Source: Firmicutes bacterium UBA1764 (GTDB lineage: Bacteria > Bacillota > Clostridia > Peptostreptococcales > Anaerovoracaceae). Taken from it: a stretch of DNA of 7,826 nucleotides. Of this stretch, positions 1 to 5,168 are shown in pieces. The notes beneath the pieces are model-generated. The model was not told the origin of the DNA. It saw only the letters and a list, made by a program, of their open reading frames with translations, and searched no databases. The first letter of the stretch is position 1; the number at the start of each line of letters is the position of its first letter. The stretch spans positions 1-7,826 of the forward strand of contig DCHA01000020.1 in NCBI GenBank assembly GCA_002315535.1. Reading direction: 5' to 3'. A program made the translations under genes and the position numbers.

Positions 1-20
1 ATTGACGCTGAAGCGCCAAA

Positions 21-66
21 AAGAGGACCCAGAGCTCTTGCGAGGTTTGGGTCCCCTTTTATTTTT
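21..66 (+). terminator. Rho-independent terminator of an off-window upstream gene
   Basis: GGACCC (25-30) pairs with GGGTCC (49-54). The stem continues outward with one mismatch, so that AA/TT pairs join it to a T-rich tract (57-66). The loop (31-48) carries a small self-complementary AGAGCTCT. Stem plus T-run is the classic intrinsic terminator layout for + strand transcription. It most likely ends a gene lying left of the window and insulates the hydrolase gene at 230. A run of five A's just 5' of the stem means it might also work weakly for minus-strand transcription. Confidence 0.8.
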
Positions 67-89
67 ATCGTTTTCACGGGTATCTTTGT

Positions 90-140
90 AAGGGAAAATG
101 TCGTTGCCGTACGCTTTCGCGTTTTTCCCTTCTGACGGCA
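90..140. other. Nested inverted repeats in intergenic DNA
   Basis: AAGGGAAAA (90-98) is exactly complementary to TTTTCCCTT (123-131). Directly inside lies a second perfect hairpin, ACGC-TTTC-GCGT (111-122), which would stack on the first stem. TGCCGT in the unpaired side (105-110) is complementary to ACGGCA (135-140), just 3' of the outer stem, so a pseudoknot-like or competing fold is possible. No T-run follows, so it is not a terminator. It lies upstream of the -10 element at 188-193 and so would not be in the hydrolase mRNA from that promoter. It could be a DNA operator or part of a small transcript. Function unknown. Confidence 0.4.
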
Positions 141-184
141 CACGATTATAGCACAAAATTTGTTTCGCCTACCCAATATTGCCG

Positions 185-193
185 TGATATAAT
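185..193 (+). promoter_or_regulatory. Extended -10 promoter of the hydrolase gene
   Basis: TG-A-TATAAT forms a perfect consensus extended -10 element (TG at 185-186, TATAAT at 188-193). No good -35 hexamer lies 16-18 bases upstream. The nearest TTGTTT (160-165) leaves a 22-base spacer, so the TG extension probably compensates. Transcription should start near 200, giving a leader of about 30 bases before the ATG at 230. Confidence 0.65.
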
Positions 194-229
194 GAAGCCA
201 GCTAATTTGCATAAACAAAGGAGGAACCC

Positions 230-1234
230 ATGAATTCAGCCAATTTTTTAATCAACGACGAACAGAAGAAGGTCATCGCTTCCATTACACCGATTGTAGA
301 AGGTAAGTTCTACACCATGGACTACACTTCTGATTACTGCTTTGACGACGCCATGGCAAGCGGTCTGGTTACCCTTGATGACATTAAGAATTTTGCAGGA
401 ATGAAGCTCATTGATGGAAGAAAGTTGCTGGAGGCTATGAAGGCCATGAATTCCGGCTGCAGCGTTTTCGCGGGCAAGAACAGCGAAGGTGAGCCTCTCC
501 TGGCCCGCAACTATGACTACAGTCACGACGAAACCGGTCTCATCGGGCTTATGGTTAGATGCAACCCCAAGAATGGCTACAAGTCCATCGGCATGGCAGA
601 CCTGGGCTTTATGGGCGTTGGCAACGGAGCTTTTGAGGACGGCAAGACCGACCTGAGCATGCTCATGCTGACTCCTTACGGAACGGTTGACGGCTTCAAT
701 GAAAAAGGTCTCTCCATTGCAGCTCTGGCCCTGAGCCACGACGGGGTCGCCCAGAACACCGGCAAGAAGAAAATCGGTACTACACTGGCGATCAGAATGG
801 TTCTGGACAAGGCCGCCACGGTCAATGAGGCTATTGAACTCCTGTCTCAGTACGACATCCAGTCTGCCATGAAGGACTCCGACTTCCACTTTATGCTCGC
901 AGATGCCAGCGGTATGTCCAAGGTAGTGGAATACGTCCAGAACGAAATGCGTGTCTGGGATGCACGCTACCTGGCCAACACCTACATCACCCCCTACATG
1001 GGCGAGCAGCTGCACCAGCCCCGTTTCGACATGCTGGAAAGCTATATTACCCATTGCAAAGACCGTTTCGAAGCAGACGATGCCTTTGCCTTCCTGCGCT
1101 GCGTTTCCCAGGACAAGACAATAAACCGCGGCGGCAGCATGACCCGCTGGTCTGCAGTCATCAACCTGAAGAAGCTGTCCATGGAGCTCTACTACGATCG
1201 CGACTGGACCAAGAAATATAGTTTCACCCTCTAA
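230..1234 (+). CDS. Choloylglycine hydrolase/acylase-like Ntn-hydrolase proenzyme
   Basis: Predicted linear-amide C-N hydrolase of the N-terminal-nucleophile type (334 aa), the superfamily of bile salt hydrolases, penicillin V acylases and acyltransferase-like C45 proteins. The expected nucleophile is Cys77, directly after Gly76 in the segment SGCSVFAGKN. The other residues of the bile-salt-hydrolase active site fall at matching distances: Arg93 and Asp96 (ARNYDY), Asn157 in DGFNEKGL, Asn250 in LANTY, and Arg306 in MTRWSAV. Self-cleavage at Gly76-Cys77 would remove a 76-residue propeptide, far longer than in bile salt hydrolases, where little more than the initiator Met is lost. There is no signal peptide, so the product is probably cytoplasmic. 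The start is set by AAAGGAGG (217-224) five bases before the ATG. The downstream membrane-protein gene begins 23 bases after the stop and is probably cotranscribed. Substrate cannot be told from sequence: bile salt, N-acyl amino acid, beta-lactam and acyl-homoserine lactone all remain possible. Family call is strong, substrate unknown. Confidence 0.87.
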   Translation: MNSANFLINDEQKKVIASITPIVEGKFYTMDYTSDYCFDDAMASGLVTLDDIKNFAGMKLIDGRKLLEAMKAMNSGCSVFAGKNSEGEPLLARNYDYSHDETGLIGLMVRCNPKNGYKSIGMADLGFMGVGNGAFEDGKTDLSMLMLTPYGTVDGFNEKGLSIAALALSHDGVAQNTGKKKIGTTLAIRMVLDKAATVNEAIELLSQYDIQSAMKDSDFHFMLADASGMSKVVEYVQNEMRVWDARYLANTYITPYMGEQLHQPRFDMLESYITHCKDRFEADDAFAFLRCVSQDKTINRGGSMTRWSAVINLKKLSMELYYDRDWTKKYSFTL

Positions 1235-1257
1235 TTTAAAGGAATGAGATATCGGAC

Positions 1258-1758
1258 ATGTCATCACAAGAAGTAATCGCCTTATTAAAAGATTTCTATT
1301 CTCCGGCTGTGATTGCTGCTCTGATTGCTTTCGTTCTGATGGAAATTATCTGCATCAGATTGGCTAAACGACTTGGAAATACGCCAACGAAACTGGCTCG
1401 CCGCGTCGAACGGGCAAAAGCAAACGGGCATGTGCTCACGGCAAAGAGAGTAAAACTGCAATCTTTCCTGCGCTATACGGAACAGGACCATCCGATTTCC
1501 TATACAACATATACCGCCGATTACGAATATTCAGATGGACGAAGGACCCGTTCGTACCGTTATATTACCAGTCTGTACGGCGACCGTGAGATGCCCCCGG
1601 CAGTTCTGACGCTCTATTATGACCGCAACCCCGCCAAAGTATTCCGCAGGGACGAGCCGGTTCCTTCCGCGCGGCCGCTGATCAATGTACTGCTGGCAAT
1701 GATCCCCTTTGCGGTGGGGGCCTTCGTGCTTTATATGGCCGGAAAATTATTGAACTAA
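1258..1758 (+). CDS. Small two-helix membrane protein, DUF3592-like
   Basis: A 166-residue protein with one hydrophobic helix near residues 16-36 and another near 141-162, enclosing a polar, basic and Tyr-rich middle domain. The middle contains YTADYEYSDGRRTRSYRY followed by a VLTLYYDRNPAKVF motif. This layout, a beta-rich domain ending in a 'YDPxNP'-like turn between two helices, resembles DUF3592-type membrane proteins. That assignment is by eye. The ATG at 1258 is preceded by AAAGGAATGAG, whose GGA core is about 14 bases away, so ribosome binding looks weak, but no better in-frame start exists. It lies 23 bases after the hydrolase gene, probably in the same transcript, with the terminator at 1862-1898 as the likely end. 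No specific function can be assigned. Confidence 0.7.
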   Translation: MSSQEVIALLKDFYSPAVIAALIAFVLMEIICIRLAKRLGNTPTKLARRVERAKANGHVLTAKRVKLQSFLRYTEQDHPISYTTYTADYEYSDGRRTRSYRYITSLYGDREMPPAVLTLYYDRNPAKVFRRDEPVPSARPLINVLLAMIPFAVGAFVLYMAGKLLN

Positions 1759-1852
1759 AAAACTTGGAATCGATACAATTGGAGAGATAGAAAGACTAAC
1801 GGGAATCAGCAAGAACACGCTCGTAAGGGCAAAACGGAACGTTAATAAGTGA
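1754..1852 (+). pseudogene. Remnant of a recombinase/transposase-type C-terminal HTH
   Basis: A start-less reading frame overlaps the end of the membrane-protein gene in another frame and stops at TGA 1850-1852. It encodes about 32 residues containing IGEIERLTGISKNTLVRAK, then RNVNK. The spacing of Ile, Leu, Thr-Gly-Ile-Ser and Thr-Leu matches the helix-turn-helix at the C-terminus of resolvase/invertase-type serine recombinases, and related helix-turn-helix domains in transposases. No ATG, GTG or TTG opens the frame after the preceding in-frame TGA (1751-1753), so it looks like the 3' tail of a gene whose body was lost. It sits exactly at the junction between the GC-richer chromosomal genes and the AT-richer peptide cassette, which fits a scar from an integration event. 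A chance frame is possible because the match is short. Confidence 0.45.
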
Positions 1853-1861
1853 GATCAGAAG

Positions 1862-1898
1862 ATACGGACAGGCATTAACTGCTTGCCCGTATTTTTTT
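1862..1898 (+). terminator. Rho-independent terminator at start of repeat copy A
   Basis: ATACGG (1862-1867) pairs with CCGTAT (1887-1892). After one A/C mismatch, two more pairs (CA with TG) extend the stem. The T-run is 1892-1898. It would end transcription from the hydrolase/membrane-protein unit and insulate the precursor promoter. The same hairpin with a changed loop sequence recurs at 7554-7586. Confidence 0.85.
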
Positions 1899-2003
1899 CT
1901 GCTTGTCATTTTAATTGTATAAACGTGGCGTAAACTGTTTTCATTGATGCTGTCCTTCAGTTATATAATACATATTGCATCGTATTACAAATATAATAAA
2001 GTA

Positions 2004-2036
2004 ACCAATTTTTCCAAAAAAACGACCAATTTTTCC
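2004..2036 (+). promoter_or_regulatory. Two identical 12-bp boxes, one 21-bp period apart
   Basis: ACCAATTTTTCC occurs at 2004-2015 and again at 2025-2036, exactly two helical turns apart. The second copy ends about 28 bases before the -10, next to where a -35 element would lie, and no good -35 exists. Direct repeats with a 21-bp period abutting a weak -35 are typical of LytTR-family response-regulator sites in peptide-bacteriocin regulons. The base match to published LytTR consensus is only partial, so the regulator family is an inference. The downstream box recurs at 7693-7704 at the same 40-base distance from the -10 (start to start). The upstream box is absent there. Confidence 0.55.
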
Positions 2037-2061
2037 GTTTCCGTTTTTAAAACATAAGTTG

Positions 2062-2070
2062 TGGTATATT
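2062..2070 (+). promoter_or_regulatory. Extended -10 promoter of the precursor operon
   Basis: TG-G-TATATT (TG at 2062-2063, hexamer at 2065-2070) is an extended -10 element. The position of a -35 holds only CGTTTT or GTTTTT, so activation through the boxes at 2004-2036 is plausible. The stretch CATAAGTTGTGGTATATTGTA is also present in copy B (around 7721-7741), which supports function. Transcription should start near 2077, leaving a leader of roughly 125 bases before the ATG at 2205. Confidence 0.7.
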
Positions 2071-2079
2071 GTATGTGGA

Positions 2080-2169
2080 AGCAATCTCAGGAAATTGCTC
2101 CCTGTAAGTATTTGCTAAATGCAGAAAGACACGGAGGTATTAGTTATCTGAAATAACTGTTGCACCGTG
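2080..2169 (+). promoter_or_regulatory. Structured 5' leader of the precursor mRNA
   Basis: Two hairpins are visible. The first is AGCAAT (2080-2085) with ATTGCT (2094-2099) around an 8-base loop. The second is AGTTAT (2142-2147) with ATAACT (2153-2158) around CTGAA. CACGG (2130-2134) can also pair with CCGTG (2165-2169), closing an outer stem around the second hairpin. The outer stem partly covers the GGAGG at 2133-2137. Both inner hairpins are kept in copy B (7748-7767 and 7809-7825), with changes confined to loops and linkers. No T-run follows, so this is not a terminator. A role in mRNA stability or translation control is inferred. It does not match a riboswitch class I recognise. Confidence 0.5.
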
Positions 2170-2204
2170 AATTGCTGCAGATTATGAAAGAGAGGATATG
2201 TATT

Positions 2205-2477
2205 ATGAAGACTGTCGGATTTGTTGAACTTGAAACGAATGAGATGATCGCTATGAACGGTGGTGCATCAAACAATCGTGAGCAGAAGGCTCAGCAGGCA
2301 AAACTTCGTTCTGAATGGGCCAATACCCCTCAAGATAGAAAAGATAAGATTATGAAAGTATATAAAGACTATACTATAGGCTATGTTTGTTCAGTATGTG
2401 GTTTTGGACCCAAAGTTATCAGTACTGCGGCGGCGGCTGTAGGAATCACAACTATGCTGACGGGGCTTGGCGATTAG
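2205..2477 (+). CDS. Double-glycine leader precursor peptide, bacteriocin-like
   Basis: A 90-residue precursor for a secreted peptide. The first 20 residues form a textbook double-glycine leader: Phe6, Leu9, Met14 and Met17 at positions -15, -12, -7 and -4, Glu13 at -8, and Gly19-Gly20 at -2/-1. A C39 peptidase should cut after Gly20, giving a 70-residue mature peptide. Its first part (21-60) is hydrophilic and basic. Then comes Cys62-Ser-Val-Cys65 and a hydrophobic tail (71-88, with AAAAVG and TGLG) able to enter a membrane. An AxxxG spacing at 76-80 recalls the helix-packing motifs of two-peptide bacteriocins. The start is the ATG at 2205, with AGAGGA (2191-2196) eight bases upstream. In-frame alternatives at 2160 (TTG) and 2184 (ATG) would add 15 or 7 residues to the leader and are less likely. 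The C39 transporter downstream is the obvious exporter. Antimicrobial versus signalling role is unknown, and I do not recognise a named family for the mature part. Confidence 0.82.
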   Translation: MKTVGFVELETNEMIAMNGGASNNREQKAQQAKLRSEWANTPQDRKDKIMKVYKDYTIGYVCSVCGFGPKVISTAAAAVGITTMLTGLGD

Positions 2478-2501
2478 TAAAAGACATTATATAGGAATTT
2501 A

Positions 2502-2639
2502 TTATTGTATCCAGATTTTGCTTGAACGTAACAGGAAAATTATAAATCAGGCATCTTAGCTATTTTGTGCTGAAAGAAAATGCACCAACATACCAATGTC
2601 ATCAGTAGGCACATTAGATAATCTGGATATGGGCAATAA
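2502..2639. repeat. Imperfect inverted repeat in the precursor-immunity gap
   Basis: TATCCAGATT (2508-2517) is the exact reverse complement of AATCTGGATA (2620-2629). After a 4-base bulge the arms continue with TTATTG (2502-2507) against CAATAA (2634-2639). The arms are about 100 bases apart. The gap 2478-2671 holds no supported gene, and the only short frames in it lack ribosome binding sites. The repeat could be a long-range mRNA stem separating the precursor from downstream genes, or a small relic element. No target-site duplication is seen at its edges. Confidence 0.35.
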
Positions 2640-2671
2640 GTATTGTGACTAACACATGGAGTGGAGATTTT

Positions 2672-2845
2672 ATGAAACGGCTTGTTATAATTAACATTGT
2701 TGTTGCTTTTATTTTTCTGTTCTTTTCGATTTTTTTTCTATGCAGAGAACCTAAAAATACTGTCTTGTCAATATTTGGTTTTATATACTTCGTTACAGCT
2801 GTTTATCGAGCTGTGCGCAATTTTAAGAAAACCGATGATAAATGA
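2672..2845 (+). CDS. Small two-helix membrane protein, candidate immunity protein
   Basis: A 57-residue, very hydrophobic protein. It starts MKRL and has a first helix at about 4-23 (rich in Ile, Val and Phe), then CREPKN as a short polar turn. A second helix runs from about 30 to 47, and the tail RAVRNFKKTDDK is strongly basic. The ATG at 2672 has GGAG (2663-2666) five bases upstream. A GTG at 2645 in the same frame would add nine residues but has no ribosome binding site. Small helical-hairpin membrane proteins next to double-glycine peptides are commonly producer immunity proteins. That role is inferred from position and size only. A role as a transport accessory or a second peptide lacking a leader cannot be excluded. 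Confidence 0.6.
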   Translation: MKRLVIINIVVAFIFLFFSIFFLCREPKNTVLSIFGFIYFVTAVYRAVRNFKKTDDK

Positions 2846-2902
2846 AGATACTATCCCCCCACACAACGATTCTATGAAGAATCGAGCAAGCACAGTTTGA
2901 CA

Positions 2903-2908
2903 TATAAT
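2903..2908 (+). promoter_or_regulatory. Weak candidate -10 ahead of the transporter gene
   Basis: TATAAT at 2903-2908 lies about 100 bases before the transporter start, in the 165-base gap after the candidate immunity gene. It directly abuts a TTGACA (2897-2902), so the two consensus hexamers cannot serve the same promoter. No convincing -35 lies 17 bases upstream of the TATAAT, and no convincing -10 lies 17 bases after the TTGACA. A minor internal promoter is possible. Otherwise the transporter genes depend on readthrough from the promoter at 2062-2070. Confidence 0.25.
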
Positions 2909-2977
2909 AAAAAAGCATTAAGCCCTTGTGGTGCGGATATGTTTTCCAGCGTCATTGAAACTTACTGGATTTTACCG

Positions 2978-3000
2978 CAGAACCATATCGATGGGTTCTG
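2978..3000 (+). other. Hairpin directly before the transporter start codon
   Basis: CAGAACC (2978-2984) pairs with GGTTCTG (2994-3000) around a 9-base loop. The stem ends ten bases before the transporter ATG (3011). No T-run follows, so it is not a terminator. Its position, where the ribosome loads, suggests a way of lowering transporter translation relative to the precursor, or of protecting a processed mRNA 5' end. Both roles are inferred. Confidence 0.45.
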
Positions 3001-3010
3001 AGAAAGAAGC

Positions 3011-5167
3011 ATGCATTATTATTGTATCAGGAAACATGATATTACAGATTGCGGGGCAGCCTGTCTTGCGACGATTGCGAAGCAATACGGGCTGTCTCTT
3101 TCTGTTGCAAAAATCCGTCAGATTGCAGGCACAGACCGCAGCGGGACAAATGTTTACGGAATGGTAAAGGCTGCTGAGCAGCTCGGTTTCACTGCAAAAG
3201 CTGTAAAAGGAGACCGGGACGCCTTTTTCTCTGAGTTCCCACTTCCGGCGGTTGCACATATCGTGACAGATGGAAACCTGCTCCATTATGTTGTTATCCA
3301 CAAGATAACGGGACAGCAGATCATTCTTGCGGACCCAGCCAAAGGCATCGTTAAGATGAAGCCGGAAGAGTTCTTTCAGATGTGGACCGGTGTTCTCATT
3401 TTTACAGTCCCCGCAACAACTTTCAGAAAAGGGAAAGAGACAAAGAATATTTTCGAGCGCTTCTGGGGACTGCTTCTTCCGCAGAAGAAACTCGTACTTG
3501 ATGTTTTCCTTGCATCTATGGTTCTTACCGCCATGGGAATCCTTGGTGCCTTTTATTTTCAGTTCATCATCGACGATATTCTCCCTGCAGGCATTACAAA
3601 AACGCTTACAATTCTTTCTGTCGGGGTCATTCTTTTAAATCTGTTTTCGGTTCTTTTAGGTTTCTTCCGCACGCAGCTTTTGATCTTTCTTTCGCAGAAA
3701 TTAGATATTGCCCTTCTTCTCGGCTACTACGATCATGTACTGAAGCTTCCCATGGATTTCTTCGGGACCCGCAAAGTCGGAGAAATAATATCCCGTTTTC
3801 AGGATGCCACCTCCATCAGGGACATTATCTCAGGTGCAACCCTGACTATTATGATAGATGGCATCATGGCCGTTGCAGGTGGCATCATGCTTTTTCTGAA
3901 AAACAGGACGCTGTTTTTCATAGCGCTGGCAATGACATTCTTTTATGGGGCTCTCGTCTTCGTATTCAGGAAACCGCTGAAAAAAGCCAATGAAAAACAG
4001 ATGGAGGACAATGCACAGCTGACATCATACCTTGTGGAGTCGCTGAATGGAATACAGACTGTGAAAGCCTTTAACGGAGAGCGTACAGTTGAAACGGAAA
4101 CGGAATTCAAGTTCATAAAGACACTCAAAAGTATTTTCAGATTGTCCTGGATCAGTAATCTCCAGGGGTCTTTGCTTGGTCTTATCGAGGCAATCGGTGG
4201 TGTTGTCATCATCTGGATAGGTGCAGCTGCAGTCATCAAAGGAGAAATGACCATTGGCAGCCTGATTACATTCAATGCACTGCTTGGGTATTTCCTCGGG
4301 CCTGTACAGAACCTGATCAATTTGCAGCCACAGATGCAGACAGCGGTTGTTTCTTCTGACAGGCTTGGAGAGATTCTGGACCTTGAAGTCGAAAAGACGG
4401 AAGCCCAATCCAGAAAAATCATCCCGGCATCCTTAAAAGGAGATATTGATTTCACCGCTGTGTCTTTCAGGTATGGAACAAGACAGCTTGTACTGAATGA
4501 TTTATCAATGCACATAAGTGCCGGCGAGCGGATTGCAATTGTCGGAGAAAGCGGCGCAGGAAAAACAACAGTGGCAAAACTCCTGCTCAGCCTCTATCAG
4601 TATGAGAGCGGAAATATTACAATTGCTGATTACGCTCTCCCGGACATTCAGCTTGATGCCTTGAGGGAGAAGATTGCATATATTCCGCAGGAAACATTCC
4701 TGTTTTCCGGAAGTATTCTGGACAACCTTACTTTCGGGGCAGATCATCCTGACATGGAGGAAGTCATAAAGTGTACAAAGCTGGCGCAGATACATGACTT
4801 CATCAACGGACTTCCTCTCCGGTATGAAACCGTACTTGATGAAGGAGGCTCCAATCTTTCCGGTGGACAGCGTCAGCGTCTTGCTATTGCCAGAGCAATG
4901 CTTCGCCGTCCGGATATCCTTATTCTGGATGAGGCAACAAGCAACCTTGATACCATAACCGAGCGGGCGATTCAGAACACACTGAATGACTACTGCGAAG
5001 GAATGACAACAATTATCATCGCCCACCGGCTGTCAACGATACGCCACTGCGACCATATATTTGTTATGGATAAGGGGACTATTGCTGAAAGCGGAACCCA
5101 TGATGATCTCATGGCATTGGAAAATGGCCTTTACCATAATCTCTGCCTTGCGCAGACCGGGGAATAA
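3011..5167 (+). CDS. C39 peptidase-containing ABC transporter (bacteriocin exporter)
   Basis: A 718-residue membrane exporter that both cuts double-glycine leaders and pumps out the mature peptide using ATP, of the ComA/LagD/PCAT1 type and of usual length. Residues 1-135 are the cytosolic C39 peptidase: Cys14 in TDCGAACL, His92 in LLHYVV and Asp108 in ADPAKG form the catalytic triad at standard spacing. Residues about 160-435 form the six-helix ABC exporter membrane domain. The ATPase domain follows, with Walker A GESGAGKT (512-519), Q-loop Gln560, signature LSGGQ (616-620), Walker B ILILDE with Asp640-Glu641, D-loop SNLD and switch His672. All are intact. One oddity is that the residue six before the catalytic Cys, normally the oxyanion-hole Gln, is Lys8. 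Ribosome binding before the ATG is poor (AGAAAGAAG). The accessory-protein gene starts one base after the stop, so translation of the pair is probably coupled. The substrate is most likely the precursor at 2205-2477 and any further precursor beyond the right edge. Confidence 0.95.
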   Translation: MHYYCIRKHDITDCGAACLATIAKQYGLSLSVAKIRQIAGTDRSGTNVYGMVKAAEQLGFTAKAVKGDRDAFFSEFPLPAVAHIVTDGNLLHYVVIHKITGQQIILADPAKGIVKMKPEEFFQMWTGVLIFTVPATTFRKGKETKNIFERFWGLLLPQKKLVLDVFLASMVLTAMGILGAFYFQFIIDDILPAGITKTLTILSVGVILLNLFSVLLGFFRTQLLIFLSQKLDIALLLGYYDHVLKLPMDFFGTRKVGEIISRFQDATSIRDIISGATLTIMIDGIMAVAGGIMLFLKNRTLFFIALAMTFFYGALVFVFRKPLKKANEKQMEDNAQLTSYLVESLNGIQTVKAFNGERTVETETEFKFIKTLKSIFRLSWISNLQGSLLGLIEAIGGVVIIWIGAAAVIKGEMTIGSLITFNALLGYFLGPVQNLINLQPQMQTAVVSSDRLGEILDLEVEKTEAQSRKIIPASLKGDIDFTAVSFRYGTRQLVLNDLSMHISAGERIAIVGESGAGKTTVAKLLLSLYQYESGNITIADYALPDIQLDALREKIAYIPQETFLFSGSILDNLTFGADHPDMEEVIKCTKLAQIHDFINGLPLRYETVLDEGGSNLSGGQRQRLAIARAMLRRPDILILDEATSNLDTITERAIQNTLNDYCEGMTTIIIAHRLSTIRHCDHIFVMDKGTIAESGTHDDLMALENGLYHNLCLAQTGE

Positions 5168-5168
5168 C

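Larger units (their letters stand above)
1852..2159 (+). repeat. Direct repeat copy A: terminator, promoter and leader
   Basis: This block is homologous to 7544-7826. The left edge (AGATCAGAAGATACGGACA, 1852-1870) and the right two-fifths (about 2023-2159) are nearly identical between copies. The middle (about 1900-2020) is alignable but diverged, with shared words such as ATTGTA and GTTA-ATAAT. It contains a complete intrinsic terminator, promoter boxes, an extended -10 and most of the structured leader. The 5.7 kb between the two copies is the entire precursor-immunity-transporter operon. Copy A is about 25 bases longer than copy B, partly because it has an extra 21-base promoter repeat. 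Confidence 0.9.

Noticed and set aside
248..1267. Long open frame of 339 codons on the minus strand, opposite the hydrolase gene
   Set aside because: It is the antisense shadow of a gene with clear catalytic motifs. It encodes a Cys/His/Val-rich protein with no recognisable domain and reflects the GC-biased codons of the forward gene.
2160..2204. Longer precursor starting at TTG 2160, with GGAGG (2133-2137) brought close if the intervening hairpin folds out
   Set aside because: The ATG at 2205 has a well-placed AGAGGA and gives an exactly standard 20-residue leader. The GGAGG is weakened to GAAGG in copy B. Kept only as a remote possibility.
2596..2652. 18-residue open frame in the gap before the immunity candidate
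   Set aside because: It has no ribosome binding site and no double-glycine or hydrophobic features, and its length is within chance expectation.
2697..2900. Second forward frame of 67 codons over the candidate immunity gene
   Set aside because: It is a shifted reading of the same T-rich sequence without a ribosome binding site. The frame at 2672 has one and yields a coherent helical hairpin.
2928..3167. 79-codon forward frame overlapping the transporter start
   Set aside because: Most of it is an off-frame reading of the C39 domain coding sequence, and it lacks a credible start context.
5061..5168. Extended start of the HlyD-type protein inside the transporter gene
   Set aside because: The added 36 residues are an off-frame translation of the conserved ATPase C-terminus. 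The ATG at 5169 gives the usual short cytosolic tail before the membrane helix.
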